Source of the DNA: CBDFGK01 sp965247075
GTDB taxonomy: Bacteria; Pseudomonadota; Gammaproteobacteria; Pseudomonadales; Halieaceae
Direction: 5' to 3'
DNA: 64,000 nucleotides
Assembly: GCA_965247075.1 (NCBI GenBank)
Contig: CBDFGK010000002.1
Coordinates: forward strand, 1,240,001 to 1,304,000
This document shows positions 25,321 to 34,574 of this stretch, in pieces. Positions within the stretch are counted from its first letter, which is position 1. Every line of letters begins with the position of its first letter. The notes under the pieces were generated by a model, which ran no database searches, was not told the origin of the DNA, and saw nothing but the letters and a program-made list of their open reading frames with translations. A program made the position numbers and the translations under genes.

Positions 25321-26267
25321 TAGCTGCCGTCACCACTCGCTGGATGCGGTTCCTGCATGGCTTGCCCATTGCGAGCGGCAGCAAGCTCTATTTGCTTTTG
25401 GCGTTCGGCAAAGCGGGATTTCTGATCATCGGTCAGGGTATCGTAACAAGCCGGGCAACAGACGCCCTTTTGATACCGGGGCGGCCGTTTGTCAGCCTCG
25501 GTAATGGGATGGCGACAGCCGTGACACTGGTCGTACTGGCCTTTGTCCAGGCTGTGATCTACCGACACCCGGTTATCGAACACAAAACACTCGCCCCGCC
25601 AGGCGCTGTCTTGCTCAGGTACTTCTTCCAGGTATTTCAAAATGCCGCCCTGCAGGTGATACACCTCTGCAAAGCCTTCCTTGAGCATGAAGGTCGAGGC
25701 CTTTTCACAGCGGACGCCGCCGGTGCAGAACATGGCTACCCTTTTGTGTTTTTGCGGGTCGTAGTTAGCCCGTATATAGGCAGGGAATTCTCGAAAAGTA
25801 GTGGTCTGCGGATTCACGGCACCTTCAAAAGTGCCGATACCCACCTCGTAGTCGTTGCGGGTATCAATGAGCACCACCTCCGGGTCGCGGATTACATCAT
25901 TCCAGTCTTTGGGTTCCACATAGGTTCCCACTATGACATTGGGGTCTACTCCCGGCACGCCCATGGTAACAATCTCTTTCTTCAGTTTTACCTTCATGCG
26001 GTAGAACGGAATGTGGTCGTCGAAGGATTCCTTGTGTACCAGGTTCTGTAGGCGTGGATCGCTTTTGAGGTATGCCAGCACCTGATCAATACCGGCGCGG
26101 GAGCCGGCAATAGTACCGTTAATACCTTCCTCGGCGAGCAACAGAGTGCCTTTTATACCCGCTGCCACACATTCATCCAGCAGGGGCTCGCGCAGCTCGT
26201 GAAAATCTGCCAGCGTCACAAATCTGTATAGTGCGGCGACTATCGTTTCCGATATGGTTGCAGGCAT
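25320..26267 (-). CDS. trhO: tRNA uridine(34) hydroxylase TrhO (YceA), rhodanese-like
   Basis: 315 residues. The N-terminal acylphosphatase-like domain (about 1-100) includes 'AEEGINGTIAGS'. The rhodanese domain (about 120-225) has the active cysteine in 'FCTGGVRCEKAS'. A C-terminal cysteine cluster ('CHGCRHPI', 'CCPACYD') follows. TrhO adds the oxygen that becomes 5-hydroxyuridine at the wobble position of several tRNAs. Length and motifs match E. coli YceA. First gene of a run continuing into the transporter by a one-base overlap. Confidence 0.92.
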   Translation of the reverse strand: MPATISETIVAALYRFVTLADFHELREPLLDECVAAGIKGTLLLAEEGINGTIAGSRAGIDQVLAYLKSDPRLQNLVHKESFDDHIPFYRMKVKLKKEIVTMGVPGVDPNVIVGTYVEPKDWNDVIRDPEVVLIDTRNDYEVGIGTFEGAVNPQTTTFREFPAYIRANYDPQKHKRVAMFCTGGVRCEKASTFMLKEGFAEVYHLQGGILKYLEEVPEQDSAWRGECFVFDNRVSVDHSLDKGQYDQCHGCRHPITEADKRPPRYQKGVCCPACYDTLTDDQKSRFAERQKQIELAAARNGQAMQEPHPASGDGS

Positions 26268-26281
26268 GATTATTCCTGGGC

Positions 26282-26599
26282 TTAGTCAGATTTACTGCCG
26301 CCCAGGCAGGGCGGAGACACCGGCGCTGCGCCGCGCAGCTCGGTCCATTCCGGACCCGTATAGGTATGCAGTGCCAGCGCATGCACCGGGCCTGCCAATT
26401 CATCAGCCAGCAGGCCGTATATGCGCTGGTGGCGGGCGACTTTACGGGTGCCATCGAATGCCGCGGTGACGACCACCACCTTGAAATGGGTTTCCGAATT
26501 GGGCGGCACATTGTGCCGGTCACTCTCGTTTATCACTTCCAGGTGGTCGGGCACCAGCTCTGCCGCCAGCTTGTCGTATATGCTTGTCTCGATATTCAT
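26282..26599 (-). CDS. bolA: BolA family protein
   Basis: 105 residues from ATG 26599. 'LEVINESDRHNVPPNSETHF' followed by 'KVVVVTAAFDG' and 'VHALALHTYTGPEW' is the BolA fold with its conserved histidine near the end. BolA works with monothiol glutaredoxin on Fe-S cluster trafficking and affects morphology. The tail 'APVSPPCLGG' matches true BolA rather than IbaG. A TATAAT-like box lies about 10 bases before the ATG on the minus strand, so the leader is very short. Confidence 0.9.
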   Translation of the reverse strand: MNIETSIYDKLAAELVPDHLEVINESDRHNVPPNSETHFKVVVVTAAFDGTRKVARHQRIYGLLADELAGPVHALALHTYTGPEWTELRGAAPVSPPCLGGSKSD

Positions 26600-26702
26600 G
26601 GCGCGCATTATACGCGAATTATAATGCCTATCGAAAAATACTATAAAAATAGGCGTTTGGTGTTGTTAGGCTGATCCGGCAGGAGTAAGATATACTGTAT
26701 AA

Positions 26703-27975
26703 CACTGCTGTCCCGTTAAGGAGAAATAAGGAGGTCTGATTCCGCCACAATTGATACAATGAGATTGCCTAGAAAACAGTGTATTAATAGAGGGAACCAG
26801 ACCATGGCGCATTGTAATACGATCCTGTCACAAATACTAAAACTTGTTCCGAGACATGAATTTGAGACCCTTGCCAAACAACATCATTCTGGCCGTTCCT
26901 TTCGTAAAGCCTCCCGCTGGTCATAGTTTGTGTCGCTGACGATGGCTCAATTGTCTGGTCGAAACAGCTTGCGTGATATCGTGGATAATATGTCGGCGCA
27001 AATGCATCGCCTTTACCACCTGGGCAGCGCGAAGCTGTCGCGATCTAACCTATCGCGCATCAATGAAGATAAGCCTTATGCTCTGTACGAAGCGCTGTTT
27101 GGAAAACTGTTAACTCGCTGCCAAGGCGTGGCGCCTGATCATAGTTTCAGATTTACTCACCCGCTTTATTCGCTGGACGCGTCCACCATCGACTTGTGTT
27201 TGTCTGCGTTTCCCTGGGCTGATTTTCGCACCACCAAAGGAGCGATTAAGCTGCACGTCGGTTTGAATCATGCGGGTTATTTGCCGGAGTTTGTGGTCGT
27301 CACGGAAGGGAAGAAGCACGATGTAACAGTGGGTCGCACGCTCATATTTCCTAAGGGAAGTATTATTGCAATTGATAAAGCCTACAATGATTACGTTTGG
27401 TATAAGCAATTGACAGATAAGGGTATTTTCTTCGTCACCCGGCTTAAGAGCAATGCAAAATACCGCATTATCGAGCGTCGATCGGTGCTGAAAGGCAAAG
27501 GTTTGACGTGTGATCAAACGATAGAATTCACCGGCCCCCAGGTCTCCAAAAAATGTCCTGTTCGATTAAGGCGGGTTGGCTACAAAGATGCGGAGACGGG
27601 TAAGCACTATGTGTTTTTAACAAACAATTTCAAACTGGCAGCCAAGACGATTGCCGATGTCTACAAAGCCAGGTGGCAAGTGGAATTATTCTTTAAGTGG
27701 ATAAAACAGAACCTGAAAATCAAATCGTTTGTTGGCACAAGCAAGAATGCAGTGATGACTCAAATATGGATAGCGATGTGCGTATACCTGCTAATTGCAT
27801 TTCTGAAGTTTCAGTCTGGACTCACAAAGAGTATGCAGCAGCTATTGCGATTACTGCAGCTTAATTTGTTTGATAAGCGTGACCTGATGGCGTTGTTAAG
27901 GGGTGATCCGCCTGATGGCAGACTGCCCGATGTCAATCAAATGAAACTCATATGAAAGTTAACGGGACAGCAGTG
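26703..27975 (+). mobile_element. IS4-family element with 9-base target duplication
   Basis: Perfect 17-base terminal repeats CACTGCTGTCCCGTTAA (26703-26719) and their inverse at 27959-27975 bound the element. ACTGTATAA flanks it on both sides (26694-26702 and 27976-27984), a 9-base target-site duplication. Length is 1273 bases with one transposase gene. The target was a LexA box (see 27977-27992). Confidence 0.93.
26804..27955 (+). pseudogene. IS4-type transposase with an amber codon at position 41
   Basis: The frame starts MAHCNTILSQILKLVPRHEF (the N-terminal domain typical of this IS4 group) and meets TAG at 26924-26926, where relatives have glutamine (SRWSQFVSLT). Beyond it the frame is open to 27955, with 'HPLYSLDASTIDLCL', 'IAIDKAYNDY', 'FVTRLKSNAKY' and 'KARWQVELFFKWIKQNLKI', the DDE core and YREK-like motif. 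A GTG at 26930 could start a 341-residue form. A single base change is the only defect seen. Confidence 0.85.
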
Positions 27976-27976
27976 A

Positions 27977-27992
27977 CTGTATAAATAAACAG
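27977..27992 (+). promoter_or_regulatory. LexA (SOS) box upstream of the DUF222-HNH gene
   Basis: CTGT-ATAAATAA-ACAG fits the gammaproteobacterial LexA consensus CTGT-N8-ACAG exactly. It lies 19 bases before the ATG at 28011. The left half is also part of the IS4 target duplication, so the operator was cut by insertion and then restored on this side. A lone left half remains at 26695-26702. Confidence 0.8.
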
Positions 27993-28010
27993 TATTCGAG
28001 GGCTTCTACC

Positions 28011-29420
28011 ATGAGTAATCTCGCGCCGCTCCCGCTCCTATCCAAGGCCGATTATGATCAAAATCTCGCTGATGAAATCACCCTGCTGGCCGGTCAGATC
28101 AACGCCGCCAATTATCGGCTGATCAAACTCATCGCCACCTTTGACGATCGCGAGGCCTGGATTGGTGGCGGCACGATTCGCTCCTGTGCCCATTGGCTAA
28201 ACTTGAAATGTGGCATTGCCCAGGGGGCGGCGCGAGAGAAAGTACGGGTGGCCCACTGCTTGAAGAATTTGCCCCTGATTGATGCTGCCTTCGCCACCGG
28301 AGAAATCAGTTATTCGAAAGTGCGCGCCATGACCCGCAGCGCCACTTTGGAGAACGAAGACTTCCTGTTGTTGATTGCCCGCCACGGCACTGCCAGTCAT
28401 GTGGAACAGGTGGTAAGAAAATATCGGAGTGTAACAAGCATCGATGAAGACGATGTCGAGATTGAGCAGCAACAGGATCGCGAGCTGGTGTATTACCGGG
28501 ATGAGGACGGCAGTTGGGTGATCCATGCCCGGTTGCCCGCTGAAGCCGGTTCAATCGTGGTCAAAGCCATTGAAGCGGTGGCTACTTCCGAACAGGAAGA
28601 GCAGCAGGAACAAGACGTTCCCGCGGGAACGGAAACCTTTTTGGACGCAGAAGACACCATCGAACCTCGCAAGACCTTCCGTCAGGCGCGCGCCGATGCC
28701 ATAGTCAGTATGGCCGAACATTTCGTTGCCACTTGTGACCAAAGTGGACAATGGCAGGGGCTAAAAGGCTCTGAACGCTGCCAAATCATGCTGCATGTGG
28801 ACATAGATACCCTGCAAGAGCACACCAACCGGAAACATCATGGACAAGTCCATTGTAATCTGGACGACAAACACTGGATATCGCCCAAAACTGCGAAACG
28901 CCTGTCCTGCGATGCCAGCCTGGTGACGGTATTGGAGAATGATCGGGGCCAGGTACTCAATATCGGGCGTCGAGCGCGTATCATCCCCTCAGCCATCAAA
29001 CGCGCATTAGACCTCAGGGATACCACTTGTCGAGTACCTGGCTGTTGCCAGTCGAGATATCTCGATGCGCACCATATTCAGCACTGGGCCGATGGCGGCG
29101 AGACCAGCCTGGATAACCTGGTGCATTTGTGCGGTCACCATCACCGACAATTGCACCAGGGCTTTTTCAGTATCCAGGTAGAGAAAACCAGTGCTTATGA
29201 AGAAGCGCAGCCGGTGTTTTCAACACCGGATGGAAAGCAACTCAAGGCCAGTTTCTTCCCTCAGTTTTCTGCACTGTCTGTAGCCACGGCTGAAGACGCT
29301 TTGCGTGATGCGGCACCTGCAGTCGACTCCACAACCTGCGTTACCCGCTGGGCCGGGGAGAACTGTGAATATCCTGTGGTGATGGATGTTTTGTTGCAGC
29401 GGGATGAGAAACGGTTATAA
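28011..29420 (+). CDS. HNH endonuclease with DUF222 domain, probably SOS-controlled
   Basis: 469 residues. The DUF222 part (about 20-330) contains 'LNLKCGIAQGAAREKVRVAH' and 'GEISYSKVRAMTR'. The C-terminal HNH motif (about 340-390) reads 'CRVPGCCQSRYLDAHHIQHW', then 'NLVHLCGHHHRQLHQG'. This family is abundant in many genomes and often LexA-regulated. Its biological role is not established; damage-induced DNA cleavage or repair is plausible. It overlaps the 3' end of the opposite-strand AraC gene by six bases. Confidence 0.85.
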   Translation: MSNLAPLPLLSKADYDQNLADEITLLAGQINAANYRLIKLIATFDDREAWIGGGTIRSCAHWLNLKCGIAQGAAREKVRVAHCLKNLPLIDAAFATGEISYSKVRAMTRSATLENEDFLLLIARHGTASHVEQVVRKYRSVTSIDEDDVEIEQQQDRELVYYRDEDGSWVIHARLPAEAGSIVVKAIEAVATSEQEEQQEQDVPAGTETFLDAEDTIEPRKTFRQARADAIVSMAEHFVATCDQSGQWQGLKGSERCQIMLHVDIDTLQEHTNRKHHGQVHCNLDDKHWISPKTAKRLSCDASLVTVLENDRGQVLNIGRRARIIPSAIKRALDLRDTTCRVPGCCQSRYLDAHHIQHWADGGETSLDNLVHLCGHHHRQLHQGFFSIQVEKTSAYEEAQPVFSTPDGKQLKASFFPQFSALSVATAEDALRDAAPAVDSTTCVTRWAGENCEYPVVMDVLLQRDEKRL

Positions 29421-30473
29421 AAACAATTCGCGTGGCCGGTTGGCGCGATACTCGCCCGGCGTCTGTCCGGTCCACTTTTTGAAAGAGCGGTGAAAGGTAC
29501 TCGGGTCGGTAAACCCCAACTGTTTGGCAACCGCGCTAATGGACAGATCGGCGCGAGCCAACAACTCGCGTGCTGCATCACTGCGACAGCTATCTTTTAG
29601 TTGCTGAAAAGTCGTGCCCTCGCGTTTTAACCTTCTACGCAATGTTGGCGCCGATATGTTCAGGGCTGAGCTAATCGTCTCAAAGCCGGGGAATCCCTGG
29701 CTGAAATCGTGGCCTATCATCGCCCTGACGCGGGAGGTCAGGCTCTCCGCATGGCTTTGCTGGGTCATCGTCAGGAGTTGATAGGGAGCGGTACGCAAAA
29801 AATCATGCAGGGAGTGCTCGGTGTGCACCAGTGACAGTCGCAAATAATCGCTGTCAAAATACAACAGGCTCGCAGGCTGACAAAAATACAATGGGCAGCC
29901 AAACAGCGCCTGGTACCTGGCGAGATTGACTGGCGCTGCGCCGACGAAATCCACCCGCTCCAGCTTGATAGGCCTGCCTGTCAGCCAGCCAAAAAACCGA
30001 TGCCAGATGGACAGCCCGTAGGCATCGGCAGCATCGACCCGGTGCTCGCCGCGCCCGCCGGTATCGCGGTAGCCTACCCGCGCATGACGCTCGCTAAAAT
30101 TGGCATAAAGTTGTGCGTCTTCATCGAAGAAGGTCCGGTAGAACTCGGTGGCCCGACGAATCGCCTTGCCCAGGTTGCCACAGGAAATAATGCAGTAGCA
30201 CATCATTCTGAAAGCCCCGGGTGAGACCACCGTGCGAGGGTGCAGACCGAAGGTCTCATCCTGCAGCAAGCGCAGGGTCTTTTGATATATACGGCTGTAC
30301 TGCAGCGCAGAAATCTCCGCGCGCCAGGCCGGTGATGCGCGGTCCAGTGGATCAAAATCAATGCCGGCACTGGCCGGCACCGCGCTAAAATCATAGCCCT
30401 GCTCGCTGGCTATTTTCAGCAGTGAAGCGGCGAAACGGGTGGGGACGCGATCAGATTTCATGCCATCGTCCAA
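29415..30473 (-). CDS. AraC-family regulator with arabinose-binding-like N-terminal domain
   Basis: 352 residues. Residues about 20-230 match the long helical N-terminal domain of OruR/AraC-like regulators ('VVSPGAFRMMCYCIISCGNL'). The C-terminal HTH (about 250-345) includes 'SAPTLRRRLKREGTTFQQLK' and 'LGFTDPSTFHRSFKKWTG'. Such regulators often control lipid or amino-acid catabolism. It ends six bases before the two-component genes, but has no visible functional link. A second ATG at codon 5 could be the start. Confidence 0.85.
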   Translation of the reverse strand: MDDGMKSDRVPTRFAASLLKIASEQGYDFSAVPASAGIDFDPLDRASPAWRAEISALQYSRIYQKTLRLLQDETFGLHPRTVVSPGAFRMMCYCIISCGNLGKAIRRATEFYRTFFDEDAQLYANFSERHARVGYRDTGGRGEHRVDAADAYGLSIWHRFFGWLTGRPIKLERVDFVGAAPVNLARYQALFGCPLYFCQPASLLYFDSDYLRLSLVHTEHSLHDFLRTAPYQLLTMTQQSHAESLTSRVRAMIGHDFSQGFPGFETISSALNISAPTLRRRLKREGTTFQQLKDSCRSDAARELLARADLSISAVAKQLGFTDPSTFHRSFKKWTGQTPGEYRANRPRELFL

Positions 30474-30479
30474 TAGCCA

Positions 30480-31847
30480 TTACCCCAGACCAATCACCAC
30501 CCGCAAGCCGGGATGATTATTTTGCAAGCTGATTTCACCCCGGTGCAGCTTCACAACTGCCTGCACCAGGCTCAGGCCCAGGCCGTTGCCCGGCGGTAAG
30601 CTGCGGCTGGATTCGAGCCGAAAAAAGCGCTGGAATACATTCTCACGGTCCGCCACGGGAATACCGGGACCAGAGTCACTGATCTGCAAGCTCGGCTTGC
30701 CGCCCGGCGGTGCGGTCAGGGTGACGTTAATGCTGCCGCCAGGCGGGGTGTACTTGACCGCATTGTCCAGAAGGTTGGCCAACATTTGAAAAATCAGGTC
30801 TCTGTCGCCATCGTAGCTGAGTTCATCACACCAGACATGCATGGCGGTATTTTTCTCTGCCGCCAGCGGTTCGTAAAGATCCACCACATCGGCGGTCAAG
30901 GCCCCCAGGTCCAGCGTCGAAAAATTGGAAATACGATTGCCGGCCTCCAGTTGTGCAATTCGCAGCAGGGAATTAAAGGTTGACAAAATACCGTCACATT
31001 CGTCGATTATCTGCCGCACCCGCTCCTCATCCCGGGCCGATACTTCCTGCTGCAATAAACTGAGATGGTTGCGTATGCGGGTAAGCGGTGTTCTCAGGTC
31101 GTGGGCAACATTGTCGGCCACGGTGCGAACCCCTTTCATCAGCGACTGGGTCTGGTCCAGCATGTCATTAAAGTTTTCGATAAGTTGTCGCATGTTGCCA
31201 ATCGAATTGCCCAGCGGAATACGATTGGACAGATCGCCACTGACAATATCGCTGATGCCCTCGTTAAGCTTCTCGATGCGCCGCACCGAGCCGGCAGCAG
31301 CGAAAAAGCCACCCACAATCCCCAGAATCACCGTCGCCAGCATGGTGCGAAGTAGCGTTTTGGTTACCAGTTGCATGGATGCAAGCACATCGCTGTAACG
31401 CAGCGCCGCCAGTATGTGGCTGCCATCGCTGAGTTCCTGCGGGCGCGCCATCAGTGCCGGCGCCGGTTCCCGGTCGGCAAACTCCGTGACCGAAAGACCA
31501 AAGGAAACCCAGCCGTCTCCAAACTCCCGGTAGTGTGGCCAGGCGTCCAGGGTGCCGGCCAGTTTGTTGAACTGTGCATCTGTCAGCAGGTAGTGAAAGC
31601 GCCGGCTGGACGTTGCAAGCCGGTGATCATCGACATATTGTTCCACGCCGGCGACGCCCTGCCCTGCATAGATCAGGCTGAGTGTTTCCAACTCCTCAAC
31701 TATTTCTACGCGCAGGTCATGGAAATAGTTATAGGTAAAAATTCCATAGACCAGGGCCATGACCAGAAATACCACGCCGCTCAGTGCCAGTACATACAGC
31801 AACATGAAGCGGAAGGTAAAACTGGTGAGAATGGTTTTAAATTGCAT
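30480..31847 (-). CDS. Sensor histidine kinase
   Basis: 455 residues. Two membrane helices (about 11-36 and 155-180) enclose a periplasmic sensor; a HAMP linker follows. The H-box is 'NVAHDLRTPLTRIRNHL', and the ATPase shows 'NLLDNAVKYTPPGG', 'DSGPGIP' and 'GNGLGLSLVQA'. The start at 31847 overlaps the response-regulator stop by 11 bases, so the pair is co-translated. The signal is not evident; the layout recalls PmrB/QseC-type kinases. Confidence 0.88.
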   Translation of the reverse strand: MQFKTILTSFTFRFMLLYVLALSGVVFLVMALVYGIFTYNYFHDLRVEIVEELETLSLIYAGQGVAGVEQYVDDHRLATSSRRFHYLLTDAQFNKLAGTLDAWPHYREFGDGWVSFGLSVTEFADREPAPALMARPQELSDGSHILAALRYSDVLASMQLVTKTLLRTMLATVILGIVGGFFAAAGSVRRIEKLNEGISDIVSGDLSNRIPLGNSIGNMRQLIENFNDMLDQTQSLMKGVRTVADNVAHDLRTPLTRIRNHLSLLQQEVSARDEERVRQIIDECDGILSTFNSLLRIAQLEAGNRISNFSTLDLGALTADVVDLYEPLAAEKNTAMHVWCDELSYDGDRDLIFQMLANLLDNAVKYTPPGGSINVTLTAPPGGKPSLQISDSGPGIPVADRENVFQRFFRLESSRSLPPGNGLGLSLVQAVVKLHRGEISLQNNHPGLRVVIGLG

Positions 31848-32523
31848 TGGGTTGCGGACCCAGTCGATAGCCGACGCCGCGCACCGTCTCCAGCAGGACC
31901 GTCTCAAAATCCCTATCGATTTTCTGCCGCAATCTACTGATGTGAACGTCAATCACATTGGTCTGTGGATCGAAGTGGTAACCCCAGACATGCTCCAGCA
32001 GCATGGCACGCGTTACTACCCGGCCGGCGTGGCGCATAAGATACTCCAGCAGCTTGTACTCACGCGGTTGCAGTTGTATGCGCTGCCCGGCACGGGTGAC
32101 GCGTTGAGCCAGCATATCCATGCGCAGATCAAGCACCTGCAGGCTGGTCTGGGTAGTGTCCTGCCCGCGCCGCCGCATCAGCACTTGCAGGCGTGCCTGT
32201 AACTCCGCAAATGAAAATGGCTTGACCAGATAGTCGTCTGCCCCGGCCTGCAGACCACCCACGCGGTCGTCCACCTCACCCAGCGCACTGAGAATTAAAA
32301 TGGGCGTATCGTCGCCACCGGCGCGCAGTTCCTGCACCAGGGAGACACCGTCCAGACCGGGTAACATGCGGTCAACCACCATCACGTCATAGTGGCTGCC
32401 CTGGGCTAACTGCAAGCCCAGCTCTCCATCAACCGCATGGGTAACCTGGTAGCCGGCCGCCCCTAAACCCTCCTTGATATAGAGAGCTACGCTTTGATCG
32501 TCCTCTATCAGCAGCACTTTCAT
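31837..32523 (-). CDS. OmpR/PhoB-family response regulator
   Basis: 228 residues. Receiver domain 1-115 with the acidic pair at the start ('LLIEDDQSV'), phospho-acceptor aspartate in 'VVDRMLPGLDG' and lysine in 'YLVKPFSF'. The winged helix (about 130-225) ends 'YHFDPQTNVIDVHISRLRQK'. Start at 32523; longer forms lack domain support. It is divergent from the RDD gene at 32582, with only 58 bases for both promoters. Confidence 0.9.
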   Translation of the reverse strand: MKVLLIEDDQSVALYIKEGLGAAGYQVTHAVDGELGLQLAQGSHYDVMVVDRMLPGLDGVSLVQELRAGGDDTPILILSALGEVDDRVGGLQAGADDYLVKPFSFAELQARLQVLMRRRGQDTTQTSLQVLDLRMDMLAQRVTRAGQRIQLQPREYKLLEYLMRHAGRVVTRAMLLEHVWGYHFDPQTNVIDVHISRLRQKIDRDFETVLLETVRGVGYRLGPQPNAI

Positions 32524-32581
32524 GGCGGGCAATGTAGCATGGACTGATGATAGAATCCCCCCGTGCCAACAAAGATGCCCC

Positions 32582-33064
32582 ATGGATAAAACACTGAGCC
32601 CAAGCCTGCCACGCCGCATTGCCGCAATCGTCTACGATACGGCACTGATACTGCCGATGATAATGCTGGCGGTGGCGATCGTGACCGGCATACAAATAGC
32701 CATTACCGGGGACGCCGGCAACAATGACTATGCAGCGACCGCGCCCGCGTGGCTGATCCAACTGATTACCGTGGTAGTGCTGATCGCTTTCTACGGTCAT
32801 TGCTGGCGCCGGCAAGGTCAAACCCTGGGCATGCAAGCCTGGCGCATTCGGCTTCGTTCTCAATGCGGAGCAGATATCACCTGGTCACAGACAGTGTTGC
32901 GCTGCCTGGCGGCGCTTGTATCGTTGGCGGCACTGGGCGCCGGTTACTGGTGGTGTCTATTCGATCGTCAGGGTCGCTATTGGCACGACTACCTGTCAAA
33001 GACAGAATTGGAGTTGCTGCCCAAATTCAGGATAAATCTGGACCCCTCAACCGAAACAGGATAA
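32582..33064 (+). CDS. RDD-family membrane protein
   Basis: 160 residues. 'LPRRIAAIVYDTALILPMIM' gives the conserved Arg...Asp of the RDD domain in the first helix; further helices are at about 58-78 and 100-122. 'GQTLGMQAWRIRL' and 'YWHDYLSKTEL' are the second and third landmarks. Function of the family is poorly known; some members affect Na+(Li+)/H+ exchange. It directly precedes pepA and may share its promoter. Confidence 0.82.
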   Translation: MDKTLSPSLPRRIAAIVYDTALILPMIMLAVAIVTGIQIAITGDAGNNDYAATAPAWLIQLITVVVLIAFYGHCWRRQGQTLGMQAWRIRLRSQCGADITWSQTVLRCLAALVSLAALGAGYWWCLFDRQGRYWHDYLSKTELELLPKFRINLDPSTETG

Positions 33065-33077
33065 AACAGGACAGGCC

Positions 33078-34568
33078 ATGGATATTCAAGCTCGCACGAT
33101 TGTCGACGCCGGCAAGCAAAATAGCGGCTGCGCCGTCGTACTGATTCAGGCCGGCAAGAAAATGTCTGCTGCCGCCAGTCAGGTGGATAAGGCCTGCACG
33201 GGGCTTATCGCCGCCACCTTGAAAAATGGTGATATGCACGGCAAATGTGGCGAAAAACTGTTACTCCACACCGGCCGCGCCAGCGGGCCCAAGCGTATTT
33301 TGTTGGTAGGCTGTGGCAATCCGGCCAAGCTCGATGACCAGGCGCTGCGCCAGATCACTACCGCGATCGTGACGGGCCTGCGCGCCGGCAAGAGCAAGGA
33401 CACCGCCATCTACCTGCAGGAACTGGGCACCGGCAAGGTCTCGCCGGCCAGTATCTGTGAACAACTGGGCACAGCCGTAGCCCGGGCCAGTTACCGGTAT
33501 CAACGAACCGTCAGCAAGCCCAAGCCCGGCCTGGCACTCACCAGGCTCACCGTTGACTGTGGCAAGGCGCTCAAAAATCCGGCGGCCCAAGCCAGCCTGG
33601 CCCGCGGCCGGCAAACCGGTGAGGGTATCAACGTGGCCAGAGAGCTGGGCAACCTTCCCGGCAACATCTGCACGCCAGGCTATCTCGCCGGTGAAGCCCG
33701 CAAATTGGCCAGGGCACACAGCAAACTGCACACCCGCATTCTCGACGAAAAGCAAATGCGTGCACTGGGCATGGGCTCGCTGCTCTCGGTCAGCGCCGGC
33801 AGCGCCGAACCGGCCAAATTGATAGTTATGCAGTACAAGGGGGCGCCCGCCGGTAAGAAACCCTATGTTCTGGTCGGCAAGGGTATTACTTTCGACAGCG
33901 GTGGTATCAGCCTCAAGCCCGGCGCCAAGATGGACGAAATGAAGTTTGATATGTGTGGCGCTGCCAGTGTGTTTGGCACCATGCACTCGGTGCTGGCCAT
34001 GAAATTGCCCATCAACGTGGTGGCCATTATCGCCGCCGCCGAGAATATGCCCAGTAGCACGGCCACCAAACCCGGCGACGTTGTTACCAGCATGTCGGGC
34101 CAGACCATTGAGGTTCTTAACACCGATGCCGAAGGTCGCCTGGTACTGTGCGACGCGCTCACTTACGCCGAGCGCTTCAAACCCGCCGCGGTAATCGATA
34201 TCGCCACCCTCACCGGTGCCTGTGTGGTCGCACTGGGGGCACATGCCTCCGGCCTGTATGCCAACAATGACAAGCTGGCCGAGCAGTTGACCGAGGCGGG
34301 CCGGCAGAGCTTTGACCGGGCCTGGCGCATGCCGCTGTGGGATGAATATCAAAAACAGATCGACACGCCTTTTGCCGATATGGCCAATGTGGGTGGACCC
34401 GGCGGTGGCAGTATTACCGCAGCCTGTTTCCTGGCTCGCTTTACCGGGAAGTATCACTGGGCCCACCTGGATATAGCCGGCAGCGCCTGGAACAGTGCAC
34501 CAAAAGGCGCAACCGGACGCCCGGTTGGCCTGTTAACCCGCTACCTGATGGACCGTGCCGGAGTATAG
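33078..34568 (+). CDS. pepA: Leucyl aminopeptidase (M17)
   Basis: 496 residues, the standard length. 'GKGITFDSGGISLKPGAKMD' and 'NTDAEGRLVLCDALTY' contain the two-zinc ligands and catalytic arginine. PepA cleaves N-terminal leucine and other residues in the cytoplasm, and in E. coli also binds DNA (xer and carAB sites). It is followed by holC and valS, the conserved gammaproteobacterial order. Confidence 0.95.
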   Translation: MDIQARTIVDAGKQNSGCAVVLIQAGKKMSAAASQVDKACTGLIAATLKNGDMHGKCGEKLLLHTGRASGPKRILLVGCGNPAKLDDQALRQITTAIVTGLRAGKSKDTAIYLQELGTGKVSPASICEQLGTAVARASYRYQRTVSKPKPGLALTRLTVDCGKALKNPAAQASLARGRQTGEGINVARELGNLPGNICTPGYLAGEARKLARAHSKLHTRILDEKQMRALGMGSLLSVSAGSAEPAKLIVMQYKGAPAGKKPYVLVGKGITFDSGGISLKPGAKMDEMKFDMCGAASVFGTMHSVLAMKLPINVVAIIAAAENMPSSTATKPGDVVTSMSGQTIEVLNTDAEGRLVLCDALTYAERFKPAAVIDIATLTGACVVALGAHASGLYANNDKLAEQLTEAGRQSFDRAWRMPLWDEYQKQIDTPFADMANVGGPGGGSITAACFLARFTGKYHWAHLDIAGSAWNSAPKGATGRPVGLLTRYLMDRAGV

Positions 34569-34574
34569 CGGCCC

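Noticed and set aside
33261..34466. Long open frame (401 codons) on the minus strand opposite pepA
   Set aside because: It mirrors the pepA codons, has no family motif and no ribosome site; pepA on the plus strand has every diagnostic motif.
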